Origin: an uncultured Bacilli bacterium
Lineage (GTDB): Bacteria; Bacillota_I; Bacilli_A; RF39; UBA660
Direction: 5' to 3'
Assembly: GCA_934086935.1 (NCBI GenBank)
Contig: CAKOIQ010000020.1
Location: forward strand, 1 to 17,681
DNA length: 17,681 nucleotides
A model generated the notes under the pieces. The model was not told where the DNA came from. It worked only from the letters and a program-made list of their open reading frames with translations, and did not search any database. Both the position numbers and the translations under genes were made by a program. Numbering within the stretch: position 1 is the stretch's first letter; each line of letters starts with the position of its first letter. Shown piece by piece: positions 1 through 7,428 of this stretch.

Positions 1-42
1 CGGGTATGAACCGGATGCTCTAGCCAACTGAGCTACACCGCC
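1..42 (-). tRNA. tRNA-Met (CAT), elongator, 5' part only
   Basis: Read on the minus strand from base 42, the sequence gives a 7-base acceptor strand GGCGGTG, the T8-A9 pair, a D-arm with stem GCTC/GAGC around AGTTGGCTA, and an anticodon arm whose 7-base loop TTCATAC carries the anticodon CAT. The window ends inside the 3' half of the anticodon stem, so the variable loop, T-arm and 3' acceptor strand lie outside. The sequence closely matches what I know of the elongator tRNA-Met of Bacilli. An initiator tRNA would start with a mismatched C and have GGG/CCC pairs in the anticodon stem, which this does not show. A tRNA-Ile2 (lysidine-modified CAT) is less likely from the D-arm and stem sequence. 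Confidence 0.9.
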
Positions 43-64
43 ATAAATAAGCTTGCAAAATAAT

Positions 65-91
65 ATTATCAAAAAAATACTATTAATGCAA
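65..91 (-). promoter_or_regulatory. possible promoter of the tRNA-Met gene
   Basis: On the minus strand a TTGCAT box (91 to 86) is followed after 15 bases by GATAAT (70 to 65), or after 17 bases by the weaker TAATAT (68 to 63). It lies just upstream of the tRNA and just after the stop codon of the preceding gene. The 15-base spacer is short, so this is tentative. Confidence 0.35.
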
Positions 92-102
92 GCATTTTTT
101 CA

Positions 103-993
103 CTATTCTTCAGTTTCAACAATCTCTTTGGTATTTTCATTAGTTACAAACAAAACACTATTATCATCAAATGTTACCATAATACTAAATCCAATAACAT
201 AATCATATTTATTATAAATTTCAACTATTTCTTTTTGAGCTACAGTTTTATCAAATTGATATTCTTTAGCACTTAACTCTGATACTTGTTTAACAAATTC
301 CTCAGTTTCCGGATCAAGTCCATTATTAAGTTTTAAAGTATAAGTCTTATTCCATTTACTATCGTCATCTAAAGAAGTTTTTACAGGAGTTAAATCACTC
401 ATTTTTTGTTTTTCTAAAGTAGTTTCACTTGATACGATTAACTTAACCTTTTTTACTACACTATTTCCTGCGGCATCACTTATTACTAAATCAATGTTAT
501 AACTTCCAGCATTATCATTTAAAGTAATATCATTCTTATTTTTATAAGAAGCCACACAAGGTAAAGATAAATCCTCACAAGAACTTAAAAATTCACTTGG
601 CTCAAAGTTTTCATTAACTCCAACTGTAACATCAATTGTTTGAACAATTGGTTTAGTAGTATCAACTACAAAAATTTTTCCCTTCTTTATTTCTCCATGT
701 TTACTAACCTTATAAGAATATTCGCCTCTAACATTAGTATTACCTTCTTCATCAACACTAATATTAGAAATATCTAATTTATAATCATCAATATTTTTAG
801 CACTAATATAATCTTTTATATCAGTTGGAAGTTTATCACCAAGTTCAACAGTAACCTCCTTAAGCTTAACAATATTATCTCTAAAATATTTATAATACGC
901 AAAAATACCGCCACCAATTAAAGCCACAATTAAAATAATTATAAAAGATATTTTCCAAGGATTAGTATCCTCAATATAAAAATCTTGATCCAT
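103..993 (-). CDS. membrane-anchored protein with an extracytoplasmic Ig-like domain, function unknown
   Basis: I do not recognise a named family. From the start chosen the protein has 296 residues. A short acidic N-terminus is followed by one strongly hydrophobic segment (about residues 14 to 34) and then KYFRD, which suggests a signal anchor with the rest outside the cell. Residues of roughly 105 to 190 read like a bacterial Ig-like module: a DTTKP opening, a beta-rich stretch and a closing ISDAAGNS turn. This module holds two close cysteines (LSSC and LPC), possibly a disulfide. The last 100 residues form a separate, charged region. A GTG nine bases upstream (1002) is in frame, but it is part of the AGGTGG ribosome site. 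The ATG at 993 is therefore preferred, and it overlaps the stop codon of the upstream gene (TAATG), implying translational coupling. Confidence 0.8.
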   Translation of the reverse strand: MDQDFYIEDTNPWKISFIIILIVALIGGGIFAYYKYFRDNIVKLKEVTVELGDKLPTDIKDYISAKNIDDYKLDISNISVDEEGNTNVRGEYSYKVSKHGEIKKGKIFVVDTTKPIVQTIDVTVGVNENFEPSEFLSSCEDLSLPCVASYKNKNDITLNDNAGSYNIDLVISDAAGNSVVKKVKLIVSSETTLEKQKMSDLTPVKTSLDDDSKWNKTYTLKLNNGLDPETEEFVKQVSELSAKEYQFDKTVAQKEIVEIYNKYDYVIGFSIMVTFDDNSVLFVTNENTKEIVETEE

Positions 994-1349
994 TAAATCC
1001 ACCTCGCAAAATAAATATTTCTAGTATAACCAGTTTCATAAGAATCATAGGCATTAATAATACCATCAACAATCATTTTAATAATATTATCAGATTGTTT
1101 AACTCTTATATTAAGCAAACTTCTCTGCATCTCTTTTCTAAAAGAATAATCATCAATATATTTATTTATAACAAAATCTAATTTTTCTACCATCTTAAGA
1201 TCACTAGTAGACTCAATATCAATATCAAATATAAAGTTCTCATAAATATCAATTAATTTAGCAGAAATATTATCATCTTCTAAAAATTCAAAGTTAATAA
1301 TTTTATAGAAATTAGGGCAATGTTTTAAAACCATTTTATTTTTCTTCAT
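993..1349 (-). CDS. hypothetical protein, 118 residues
   Basis: No family recognised. The protein has a basic start (MKKNKM), then an acidic, asparagine- and isoleucine-rich body without membrane segments or a signal peptide, so it is probably cytoplasmic. Two cysteine-free helical stretches follow one cysteine near the start (KHCPNF). A purine-rich AGAGAG lies about nine bases before the ATG, and a TGTTATAAT promoter element sits 26 bases upstream. The gene is first in a two-gene unit: its TAA stop overlaps the ATG of the following Ig-like membrane protein gene, so the two are probably made together. Whether the small protein acts on the membrane protein cannot be told. Confidence 0.7.
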   Translation of the reverse strand: MKKNKMVLKHCPNFYKIINFEFLEDDNISAKLIDIYENFIFDIDIESTSDLKMVEKLDFVINKYIDDYSFRKEMQRSLLNIRVKQSDNIIKMIVDGIINAYDSYETGYTRNIYFARWI

Positions 1350-1375
1350 ATTTTACACTCTCTATTTCTTAAATA

Positions 1376-1384
1376 ATTATAACA
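1376..1384 (-). promoter_or_regulatory. extended -10 promoter of the two-gene unit 1349-103
   Basis: On the minus strand TGT followed by a perfect TATAAT (1381 to 1376) forms an extended -10 element. No good -35 box lies 16 to 18 bases upstream, where the sequence is the T-run of the preceding terminator. The expected transcription start is about 18 to 20 bases before the ATG at 1349. Confidence 0.6.
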
Positions 1385-1389
1385 CATAA

Positions 1390-1420
1390 ATAAAAAAAAG
1401 GCACTACATATGCATGCCAT
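1390..1420 (-). terminator. rho-independent terminator after the HD-protein unit
   Basis: On the minus strand GGCA and TGCC form a short stem around an 11-base loop. It is flanked by AAAA before and TTTTTTTT after, which can extend the stem past one mismatch. It directly follows and overlaps the 3' end of the 59-residue gene. The GC part of the stem is only four pairs, so efficiency is uncertain. Confidence 0.5.
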
Positions 1421-1583
1421 TTTCATTATTATCATTTTCTTTATTAGTATTTTCAATTTTTTCTACTAATTTATCCAATTCCTCACTACTTAATTTACTC
1501 ATTATTTCCTCTGCCTCTAAAGAATTAACTGCCAAATTATAGTAATAATTAAGAACTTTTTCATCAGTACTATTTGCTTCCAT
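1404..1583 (-). CDS. small acidic protein, 59 residues, coupled to the HD-domain gene
   Basis: An ATG at 1583 opens a 59-residue frame ending at TAG (1406 to 1404). An AAGGGA ribosome site lies seven bases before the ATG. The start lies inside the last codons of the 1272-residue HD-domain gene (14-base overlap, different frame), which is typical of genuine coupled genes. The product is acidic and soluble, predicted largely helical (for example EAEEIMSKL and EELDKLVEK), with an Asn/Glu-rich tail and no cysteines or membrane segment. No family recognised. Its position suggests a partner or regulator of the HD protein, but that is inference. It is short enough to be missed by length-filtered gene calling. 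Confidence 0.65.
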   Translation of the reverse strand: MEANSTDEKVLNYYYNLAVNSLEAEEIMSKLSSEELDKLVEKIENTNKENDNNENGMHM

Positions 1584-4500
1584 AATATGTTCCCTTCTCC
1601 ATCATACTTTTTCTTTCTAAAAGAACACGTCTAATAATTCTACTTAATTCTTTAGGTCCATCTAAAGATATATTAAAATCATTATATTTTCTAGGATTAT
1701 CTAAAATATCTATTACTTCATTAATATCAATCATTCCCGTATTAATAAGTTCTTGTATATTACCTAATGCATTAAGTTCAGATATTCTTAAAGCTAAATT
1801 CATATATCTCTTAGAATCTGGTAATAAAGAACTTTCTTTTGTAAATGATTTAGTAGTTTTTAAAAATCTAGTTCGATCTAAAGCATCAGATTCTCTAACA
1901 ATACGACATAATCTTATTGTTAAATCAATTAAAGAGTTAAAATTAACATTATTTACCTTTACTACTCTATTTAAATCATCTTCTGTATAAGAAACTTTAA
2001 CATTTGGTTCTTTCCCCTTTATAATAGCCATTAATACATCAGGATATAACTTAGCACAATAAGTTTCATAACTCTCATCAATACCCTTTAAATCATGGCA
2101 AACAATAGCTGTGTATATAGCGGCCAACTCTGCCTTATTATAAATTCTTTTATTCTTAAGTATATGATAAGACTTTATTGCTCCTTCTATTGCATGATGA
2201 GAATTACCATCATCACTACGTCCACAATCATGATATTTAGCAGCCGTAACTGCCATATTAACTAATGAAATAAAATCACTTCTATCCTTAAAAGCTTCCA
2301 CTGAAAGTAATAAAGCATAAAGCATAACATCATCAATATGATTTTTTCCATGAGTTCCTAGTGATAAAGAATAAGCTTTTAGTCTATCAATATCATCATT
2401 AAAAGTTGGAAGAAGTTCTTCAAAATTACCCAAAATTTCTTCTAAATAAAATAATTCCTTTTGGCTACTTTCACCATAATTAAATTTATCTGCTTCAATA
2501 TTAAAACCATATTCACGTAATAATTTAATCTTTTCTAAAGCACTTAAATTTTGTAAATCAACATTTTCTAAAATATCTATTGCATCTTTCCAAGTCATTG
2601 ATTGTTTATTTAATTTAACTAATCTTTTCTTTATCTTTTCAAAAATATCACTACAATTAATACCAAGTTCAACATTACCTACTGCATTACCTTTTCTTGC
2701 AATCTTAGTTGTAACTTCATTTCTCAACCACTTACGCATTTCAATTAAACAATCATTAGCACGATTTCTATCTTTCATTTCATCAATAATAGTAAAAATT
2801 TTACTAAAAATTATATTTGCATCAGTAGTAGTGTATAAAGAAGAATCCCAGTATTTTCTAACACCTGCTCTGTTATTTTCAAATCTAGTTAATATTTCCG
2901 GAATTAAATGTGGATTACAAGTTCTTTTAAATTCATCTAATTTAGCATTTATAACCATTTTCTCATGGCGTTTAACCTTAGTTCGATCAACAACTACAAT
3001 CGGAATATTAAAATCTCTTGCTGCCTGTAAAGCATTATTCCAAGCATCTAAATTTGTTTCATAACTAGTAATATCACTTGTAAAAGTATCAGGATTAAAA
3101 CCTTCTGCAAAATAAAGAACATAACTAGGTAAATATTTACTATCCTTATATAATCTTTCTAAAGTAATCTCATTATGAGTATGTCTAGTATAATCAATAG
3201 TTTTATCTGGAAATAAAAATTTTCTTCGCGTTCTTACCGCCGTATCAATTAAACTACTAGCTTGTCCACTATTAATATCATAAGGAGCCGATATTAATAA
3301 AGAAGATTCAGGAATATTTGTAAAACCCAATATAGCATAATTAGCTCTTGCAGTTCCCATCATCTGATTACTAATTAAACTAGTACAAAAAGCATGAACA
3401 TTATTAGAAGGTCTTACCCAATCTTCATAATAATTATCTGGTTTAACATAATTAGTATAAGCCCCAAGAGCCGATATAAGTAAATAAAATTCAGGATTAC
3501 TCCTATCAAACCCCTCATAAATATCAAGTCCAACCTCTTCTGATAAACCTTGATATTTATTCATATTTTTCGGATTAGACAGCTTCCTATTTAAAACTCT
3601 TGCATACATTTTTCTAATTTGAGCCTCAAAAGAAGTTAAATAAGTAACATCATAATCTATTTTCCCATCATTTAAACTCTCTTGTAAAACTAATTTCTTA
3701 TGTAAAATATCATAACTCTTACATTCAATTAAACTCTTTATTGCTTTCAAAGAACTAATAATCTTCCTATCATTTTCATCAAGTAAATTATCATCTACAT
3801 CTAAATCTGAAGCAAAAGAACTAATCAAAATTCTTGCATCATTTAAAGTCATTCCATAATAAGAAAGTAAATAATAATTTAATAACTTTTTAATAGAAGG
3901 ACATTCATCTTTAACACTAGCATATTTAGTCTTAAAATATCCTTTTAAATCAACTAAATCACGAATAGAACTAATTCCAAAATAATTACTACTACCTTTA
4001 GATAGAATAAAAACTAAAGAATCAATAACTTTATTTTTATCTTCACTAGATAAATCACTATAATCACTTTTTATAATATCAAATAACTTATCATGTCCTT
4101 TAGCTAAACTATTTAAAACATTAGTTAAAATAACTGTATAATCATAATCATCTTTAACAATTCTTTTATATATAAGTTTAAAAATACTTAAAGATTCATC
4201 ATCTAAACTTAAAATAATCTTCTGTAATTTAGGATATTTACCAATAATTCTTAAAGAAGGATAAACTCTATTACCCAATTCATCTTTTTCTTCAAATATA
4301 TCTAAATACTTAGGATTCATTAAATCCATATTAATACTACTAAAAATATTAATATTAGTTTTAGTTAAATATCTAATCAAATTCATATAAGCTGTTTTAT
4401 CATAATGTTCATTCATTATAACTTTACCAGCAAACATTTTTTCAAATTCTTCTTCACTAAATTTTTTACTTACAACGGGATATGGAACCTCTACCTGAAT

Positions 4501-5388
4501 TTTCTCCGCTAATTCTTCTAAATTAATATTTCCCCTAATATAATCAGCAACTGCGATTAAATCATTACCTTCTCTTCTGAATTTATCAATTAAATCGGCA
4601 TCATTTTGTTTTTTCAGAACATTAATAATCGCATATATAATTATAGGATCAATCTTATCTTTATTTTTAATAATATCTAAACAATAACTTCCACGAATAT
4701 TAGTATATAAAATCTTACTTATAATATTATTATCTAAATTATCAATAACCTTTAATAAAGCATCGCTAAAATAACTGTATTCATCTTTACTATATTTTTT
4801 ATTAAACATCCAAGTGCTGACAATATCAAAAATAAAAGTTGCATGATTATCTATAAAACTTTCATCACTTTCAAATAACTCAATATATTTAAAAATATAA
4901 TTATTATCTAAATTATGCCAAACACTAAACATTAAACTATCAAATATTTTAGGATATTTACTTATAATTATTTTATAGTTTTTCTTTATTTCTTCAAATC
5001 TATCTTCTTCACTTAAATTACTTAAATAACTAGAATAATTTTGGGAAAGATTTCTATCCTGCTCACTTAATACTTCAAAATATATTTTCTTTAAAGCTTG
5101 ATATCTGATTTCTTTATCTACATCTTGAAAAATAAAACCAAAATGTAACAAAATATCATCTTGATAAATTCCTTTTATATATATATCATTTAATATTTCT
5201 ATTCTTACATCTGGCGTAAACATTCTCCAAAAATTATTTGCTTTCTTACCATAAATAATTTCATAACCAGTATTAAAGTCTCGATAAATAAGTTCTAATA
5301 CTTGCGAAATATTCTCTTTAGTTCGATAAATCTTATTAAAAGTATGTTCTAATTTTCTCATCTCAATAAATTGTCTAAGATTAAACAT
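1570..5388 (-). CDS. very large protein with C-terminal HD-superfamily phosphohydrolase domain
   Basis: The protein has 1272 residues and begins at an ATG with AGGAG nine bases upstream. Residues of about 1010 to 1175 show a full set of HD-superfamily metal ligands: H1013/H1017 (HGKNH), H1053-D1054 (YHDCGR), H1064-H1065, H1098-D1099 (CHD) and D1168 (ESDALDR). A metal-dependent phosphohydrolase acting on a nucleotide or other phosphoester is therefore likely; the substrate is unknown. The first ~640 residues are helical, rich in Asn, Asp, Ile and Lys, with no motif I can name; helical repeats are possible. Residues of about 655 to 810 form a distinct module with conserved-looking motifs (QMMGTARANYA, HTHNEI at 736-741, YVLYFAEG, IPIVVVDR at 795-802). 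No signal peptide or membrane segment is seen. The gene overlaps a 59-residue gene downstream. The HD call is firm; the overall role is unknown. Confidence 0.85.
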   Translation of the reverse strand: MFNLRQFIEMRKLEHTFNKIYRTKENISQVLELIYRDFNTGYEIIYGKKANNFWRMFTPDVRIEILNDIYIKGIYQDDILLHFGFIFQDVDKEIRYQALKKIYFEVLSEQDRNLSQNYSSYLSNLSEEDRFEEIKKNYKIIISKYPKIFDSLMFSVWHNLDNNYIFKYIELFESDESFIDNHATFIFDIVSTWMFNKKYSKDEYSYFSDALLKVIDNLDNNIISKILYTNIRGSYCLDIIKNKDKIDPIIIYAIINVLKKQNDADLIDKFRREGNDLIAVADYIRGNINLEELAEKIQVEVPYPVVSKKFSEEEFEKMFAGKVIMNEHYDKTAYMNLIRYLTKTNINIFSSINMDLMNPKYLDIFEEKDELGNRVYPSLRIIGKYPKLQKIILSLDDESLSIFKLIYKRIVKDDYDYTVILTNVLNSLAKGHDKLFDIIKSDYSDLSSEDKNKVIDSLVFILSKGSSNYFGISSIRDLVDLKGYFKTKYASVKDECPSIKKLLNYYLLSYYGMTLNDARILISSFASDLDVDDNLLDENDRKIISSLKAIKSLIECKSYDILHKKLVLQESLNDGKIDYDVTYLTSFEAQIRKMYARVLNRKLSNPKNMNKYQGLSEEVGLDIYEGFDRSNPEFYLLISALGAYTNYVKPDNYYEDWVRPSNNVHAFCTSLISNQMMGTARANYAILGFTNIPESSLLISAPYDINSGQASSLIDTAVRTRRKFLFPDKTIDYTRHTHNEITLERLYKDSKYLPSYVLYFAEGFNPDTFTSDITSYETNLDAWNNALQAARDFNIPIVVVDRTKVKRHEKMVINAKLDEFKRTCNPHLIPEILTRFENNRAGVRKYWDSSLYTTTDANIIFSKIFTIIDEMKDRNRANDCLIEMRKWLRNEVTTKIARKGNAVGNVELGINCSDIFEKIKKRLVKLNKQSMTWKDAIDILENVDLQNLSALEKIKLLREYGFNIEADKFNYGESSQKELFYLEEILGNFEELLPTFNDDIDRLKAYSLSLGTHGKNHIDDVMLYALLLSVEAFKDRSDFISLVNMAVTAAKYHDCGRSDDGNSHHAIEGAIKSYHILKNKRIYNKAELAAIYTAIVCHDLKGIDESYETYCAKLYPDVLMAIIKGKEPNVKVSYTEDDLNRVVKVNNVNFNSLIDLTIRLCRIVRESDALDRTRFLKTTKSFTKESSLLPDSKRYMNLALRISELNALGNIQELINTGMIDINEVIDILDNPRKYNDFNISLDGPKELSRIIRRVLLERKSMMEKGTYYGSK

Positions 5389-5412
5389 AACACCAGACTC
5401 CTACTGTAAATA

Positions 5413-5421
5413 ATTATATCA
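5413..5421 (-). promoter_or_regulatory. extended -10 promoter of the HD-protein gene
   Basis: On the minus strand TGA plus TATAAT (5418 to 5413) gives an extended -10 element 24 bases before the ATG at 5388. The -35 position falls in the T-run of the preceding terminator and does not resemble TTGACA. The leader would be only about 17 bases, just enough for the AGGAG ribosome site. Confidence 0.6.
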
Positions 5422-5430
5422 AAAAGCTAA

Positions 5431-5462
5431 AAAAAAAGAAATACAATTATTGTACTTCTTTC
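5431..5462 (-). terminator. terminator of the DUF5684/zinc-ribbon gene, stop codon in the loop
   Basis: On the minus strand AAAGAAGTACAA pairs with TTGTATTTCTTT (12 pairs, one G-T) around the loop TAA, followed by a T-run. The loop is the stop codon of the gene ending at 5447, so the last codons form the left arm. The stem is AT-rich, so its strength is uncertain. Confidence 0.6.
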
Positions 5463-6043
5463 CCACAATTTCCGCAGAACTTACTATCTTTATCTAAAGT
5501 AGCCCCACAATTTTTACAAAAATTATTTTCTGTTGTTTTATTATTGTTCATTCCAGTTTTTTCTTTAAAATCTTCTTTGGCTTGATTAGCTTGGTTTTCA
5601 CTAATAGGTCCATATGGACTAACTTTAACATTAGTATAAGTTGCATCCCCAAAACCTAATATTGGGAAAAACACAAATGGTAAGAAAGTAAGACCAAAAG
5701 CATAACCAACTGGTTCTTTACCAAACTTTTTAGCTAAATTATATGCAGCAAAATATTCAGCTACAAAAGAAGCTAACCAAACAAGTCCACTAATACCTGA
5801 ATTTCCTAATAATGATCCCGCAATAATTATTAAAAAGAACCACCATTTAAGTCCAGCTATCTCACATAAAATCCAAGTATTGTAGTAAGGAATTATTGAT
5901 TCCCAACCTTTTTTACCAGCTTTTTTAAATACTTTCCATTTACCAATAACTGTTAAAACTACACCAGCTATTACCAATAAACTAACTGCAAGTATTAATA
6001 CTACACTAAAACCAGTTAATAATCCAATAATTTCAGAAGTCAT
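5447..6043 (-). CDS. DUF5684-type membrane protein with C-terminal zinc ribbon
   Basis: From the chosen ATG the protein has 198 residues. A hydrophobic N-terminal helix is followed by the DUF5684 signature: KAGKKGWESIIPYYNTW, then IAGLKWWFF and a hydrophobic helix, a third helix, and an AKKFGKEP...LPFVFFPILGFGDA segment. This predicts about four membrane helices. After an Asn/Lys-rich linker, residues of about 175 to 198 carry two CxxC pairs (FCKNCG and FCGNCG), a zinc-ribbon knuckle, probably in the cytoplasm. The biochemical role of DUF5684 is not known. A GTG nine bases upstream (6052) is in frame but only two bases from AAAGG. The ATG at 6043 sits 10 to 11 bases from AAAGG and is preferred, though not strongly. 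The gene is monocistronic between its own promoter and terminator. Confidence 0.85.
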   Translation of the reverse strand: MTSEIIGLLTGFSVVLILAVSLLVIAGVVLTVIGKWKVFKKAGKKGWESIIPYYNTWILCEIAGLKWWFFLIIIAGSLLGNSGISGLVWLASFVAEYFAAYNLAKKFGKEPVGYAFGLTFLPFVFFPILGFGDATYTNVKVSPYGPISENQANQAKEDFKEKTGMNNNKTTENNFCKNCGATLDKDSKFCGNCGKEVQ

Positions 6044-6066
6044 CCTTGACACATCCTTTCTATTAA

Positions 6067-6095
6067 ATTATATAACAATAATTAAATTCTAACAA
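6067..6095 (-). promoter_or_regulatory. promoter of the DUF5684/zinc-ribbon gene
   Basis: On the minus strand TTGTTA (6095 to 6090), a 17-base spacer and TATAAT (6072 to 6067) form a good sigma-A type promoter 23 bases before the ATG at 6043. Confidence 0.6.
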
Positions 6096-6114
6096 GAAAA
6101 AAAGTTAGTCTTCT
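6087..6114 (-). terminator. possible terminator after rpmF
   Basis: On the minus strand the end of rpmF (GAAAAAGAAG) can pair with CTTTTTTTCTT downstream around ACTAA, which holds the stop codon. An alternative is CTAAC pairing with GTTAG around the T-run. Both are weak, and the T-run is inside the structure rather than after it. It overlaps the -35 box of the next promoter. Confidence 0.3.
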
Positions 6115-6293
6115 TTTTCACTAACTTTAATAACTTCCTTACCTTTGTAAAAACCACATTTACTGCATGCTCTATGAGGTCTAATTGGTTCACCACAATT
6201 TGGACAAGTAACAACGTTTGCTGCTGTCTTCTTTAAATGAGTACGACGCATTCTTTTTTTAGTTTTACTAGTTCTTCTAAAAGGAACTGCCAT
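6105..6293 (-). CDS. rpmF: 50S ribosomal protein L32
   Basis: A 62-residue protein with the canonical L32 start MAVPFRRTSKTKKRMRRTH, an intact zinc site of four cysteines (C30, C33, C43, C46 in CPNCG and CSKCG), and a short acidic tail. It is a structural protein of the large ribosomal subunit near the peptidyl-transferase region. Length is normal for the family, and this is the zinc-binding (C+) form. A strong GGAAGGAG ribosome site lies seven bases before the ATG, much stronger than that of the yceD gene just upstream, fitting the high expression needed. It is last in the sirA-like/yneF/yceD/rpmF run; yceD-rpmF is a widely conserved pair. Confidence 0.97.
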   Translation of the reverse strand: MAVPFRRTSKTKKRMRRTHLKKTAANVVTCPNCGEPIRPHRACSKCGFYKGKEVIKVSEKED

Positions 6294-6315
6294 AGTATCA
6301 CTCCTTCCATCTAAG

Positions 6316-6723
6316 TTACTCTTTTGTAACTAATTCCCAACCTTCACCATGAAGGTCTTCACTTTTAACTCCCTCTTTAACAACTCTTACAGGGATTTCC
6401 AATACAATATTTTCCCATAAAACATCCAATAAATCAAGAAAAAACTCATCATTTAACTTATTTTGATCGATTTCTTCTTCAATAAGAGTGTTAAAAGGCA
6501 CAATTACATCATCTAAAGTAATTGCACAAGGAATAATAAACTCTCCACTTACATTTAAATGAAGTTCAATATTCTCTTCATAATTAACAGTTACATCACC
6601 ATTAACCTTAACTTTAGATAAATTTCTAACTCCTGCTTTCTTATAATATTCTTCAGGAATTACAACTTCTTCATCTATACTTAATTTATTTAAAGCATAT
6701 AATTTTCTTAAATCTATTTTCAT
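6316..6723 (-). CDS. yceD: YceD family protein (DUF177)
   Basis: A 135-residue cytoplasmic acidic protein of the DUF177/YceD family, identified by the pattern LNVSGEFIIPCAITLDDVIVPF followed by an acidic DLLDVLWENIVLEIPVRVV segment, and by its place directly before rpmF. Family members are linked to 23S rRNA or large-subunit biogenesis in bacteria and plastids; the mechanism is not settled. The single cysteine in IPCAIT is the usual remnant of the family's conserved Cys. The ATG comes one base after the yneF stop (TAATATG) and lacks a clear ribosome site, so it is probably translated by re-initiation. A 22-base gap containing the strong rpmF ribosome site follows. Confidence 0.9.
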   Translation of the reverse strand: MKIDLRKLYALNKLSIDEEVVIPEEYYKKAGVRNLSKVKVNGDVTVNYEENIELHLNVSGEFIIPCAITLDDVIVPFNTLIEEEIDQNKLNDEFFLDLLDVLWENIVLEIPVRVVKEGVKSEDLHGEGWELVTKE

Positions 6724-6724
6724 A

Positions 6725-6934
6725 TTACATCATCTTATTCATTTGTTGCATTAATTGTTTAACTTGTTTACTACTAGGTTTTCTTCCCATTCCACTCATT
6801 AAAGTTTCAATCATTTTTTCATTAATAGGTGGATTCTTCTTTAAATATTTTTTCATAACTGCTCTAGCAATAAAGAAACCAATAATAGCTCCAATAACTA
6901 AACCAAGTAATACCATTAAAATATCATGTAGCAT
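6725..6934 (-). CDS. yneF: UPF0154 family small membrane protein YneF
   Basis: A 69-residue protein with one N-terminal membrane helix (about residues 4 to 25, LVIGAIIGFFIAR), then a basic stretch (KKYLKKNPPINEKM) and a methionine- and lysine-rich tail with RKPSSKQVKQLMQQMNKMM. This matches the UPF0154/YneF family of Bacilli and Mollicutes in length and in the NPPINE motif. Function is unknown; N-out/C-in topology is likely. The ATG at 6934 has GGGAGAG about ten bases upstream. It lies just after the sirA-like gene, the same order as yneE(sirA)-yneF in Bacillus, and runs directly into yceD with a one-base gap. Confidence 0.92.
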   Translation of the reverse strand: MLHDILMVLLGLVIGAIIGFFIARAVMKKYLKKNPPINEKMIETLMSGMGRKPSSKQVKQLMQQMNKMM

Positions 6935-6958
6935 CTAATTCACTCTCCCTTAAATAGT

Positions 6959-6988
6959 ATTATACAATATTTTAACTATCATAAACAA
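6959..6988 (-). promoter_or_regulatory. possible promoter for yneF-yceD-rpmF
   Basis: On the minus strand a perfect TATAAT (6964 to 6959) lies 25 bases before the yneF ATG, with a TTGTTT box (6988 to 6983) 18 bases upstream. It overlaps the last codons of the sirA-like gene. It would give the ribosomal-protein unit transcription independent of that gene. Confidence 0.5.
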
Positions 6989-7409
6989 CCCTTAAATTCT
7001 TTAAATTAGAAAGCCAAAAATAATCTTCTTTTTCAAAATCTACTACAAATAAATAAGGAATATTAACTAAAACCGATAAAAAAGAACTGTTAGGTACATT
7101 ACACTTTAAAATCATAAAACTATTATTAACAATTAACTTACTAACCTCATCCGTATAATAATTATTAAACATGTGCGTATTATCATAACAATTATAACAA
7201 TCATTATCTTTATATCTATTAAAAATAAATTCATTTAAAGATTTCTTATTAAATCTCTCCGTAAAAGAATAATATTCATTAGATAAAATTCTTAAATTTT
7301 CTTTCGTACTAACCTTAATATTTAAATAAGCTTTATATAAATTAAAAGGCATATCTTTAGTTAAATTATAATATTCTCTATTAACCTTAAAAATATAAAA
7401 AGTTCGCAT
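6972..7409 (-). CDS. SirA-like protein (sporulation inhibitor of replication family)
   Basis: From the chosen ATG the protein has 145 residues, close to the 148 of Bacillus SirA. It starts with the short aromatic pattern RTFYIFKVNREYYN and ends with YLFVVDFEKEDYFWLSN, comparable to the C-terminal DFNSKRYGWLN region of SirA as I recall it. In Bacillus subtilis SirA binds domain I of DnaA and blocks new initiation on entry to sporulation. The position directly upstream of yneF equals the yneE(sirA)-yneF order in Bacillus, which strengthens a call that would be weak from sequence alone. The protein is rich in Asn, Tyr and Phe, without membrane segments. An in-frame GTG at 7418 is rejected because the GGTGAT ribosome site four bases before the ATG covers it. 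Whether this organism sporulates is not shown here. Confidence 0.6.
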   Translation of the reverse strand: MRTFYIFKVNREYYNLTKDMPFNLYKAYLNIKVSTKENLRILSNEYYSFTERFNKKSLNEFIFNRYKDNDCYNCYDNTHMFNNYYTDEVSKLIVNNSFMILKCNVPNSSFLSVLVNIPYLFVVDFEKEDYFWLSNLKNLRVVYDS

Positions 7410-7428
7410 GATTATCACCCGAACTTAA

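Noticed and set aside
51..93. Inverted repeat GCTTGCA...TGCAAGC upstream of the tRNA
   Set aside because: The 29-base loop contains the likely promoter and the arms are only seven bases, so it is neither a convincing terminator nor an operator.
2831..3064. Plus-strand open frame opposite the HD-protein gene
   Set aside because: It lies fully antisense to a well-supported gene, has no ribosome site, and its product has no recognisable features.
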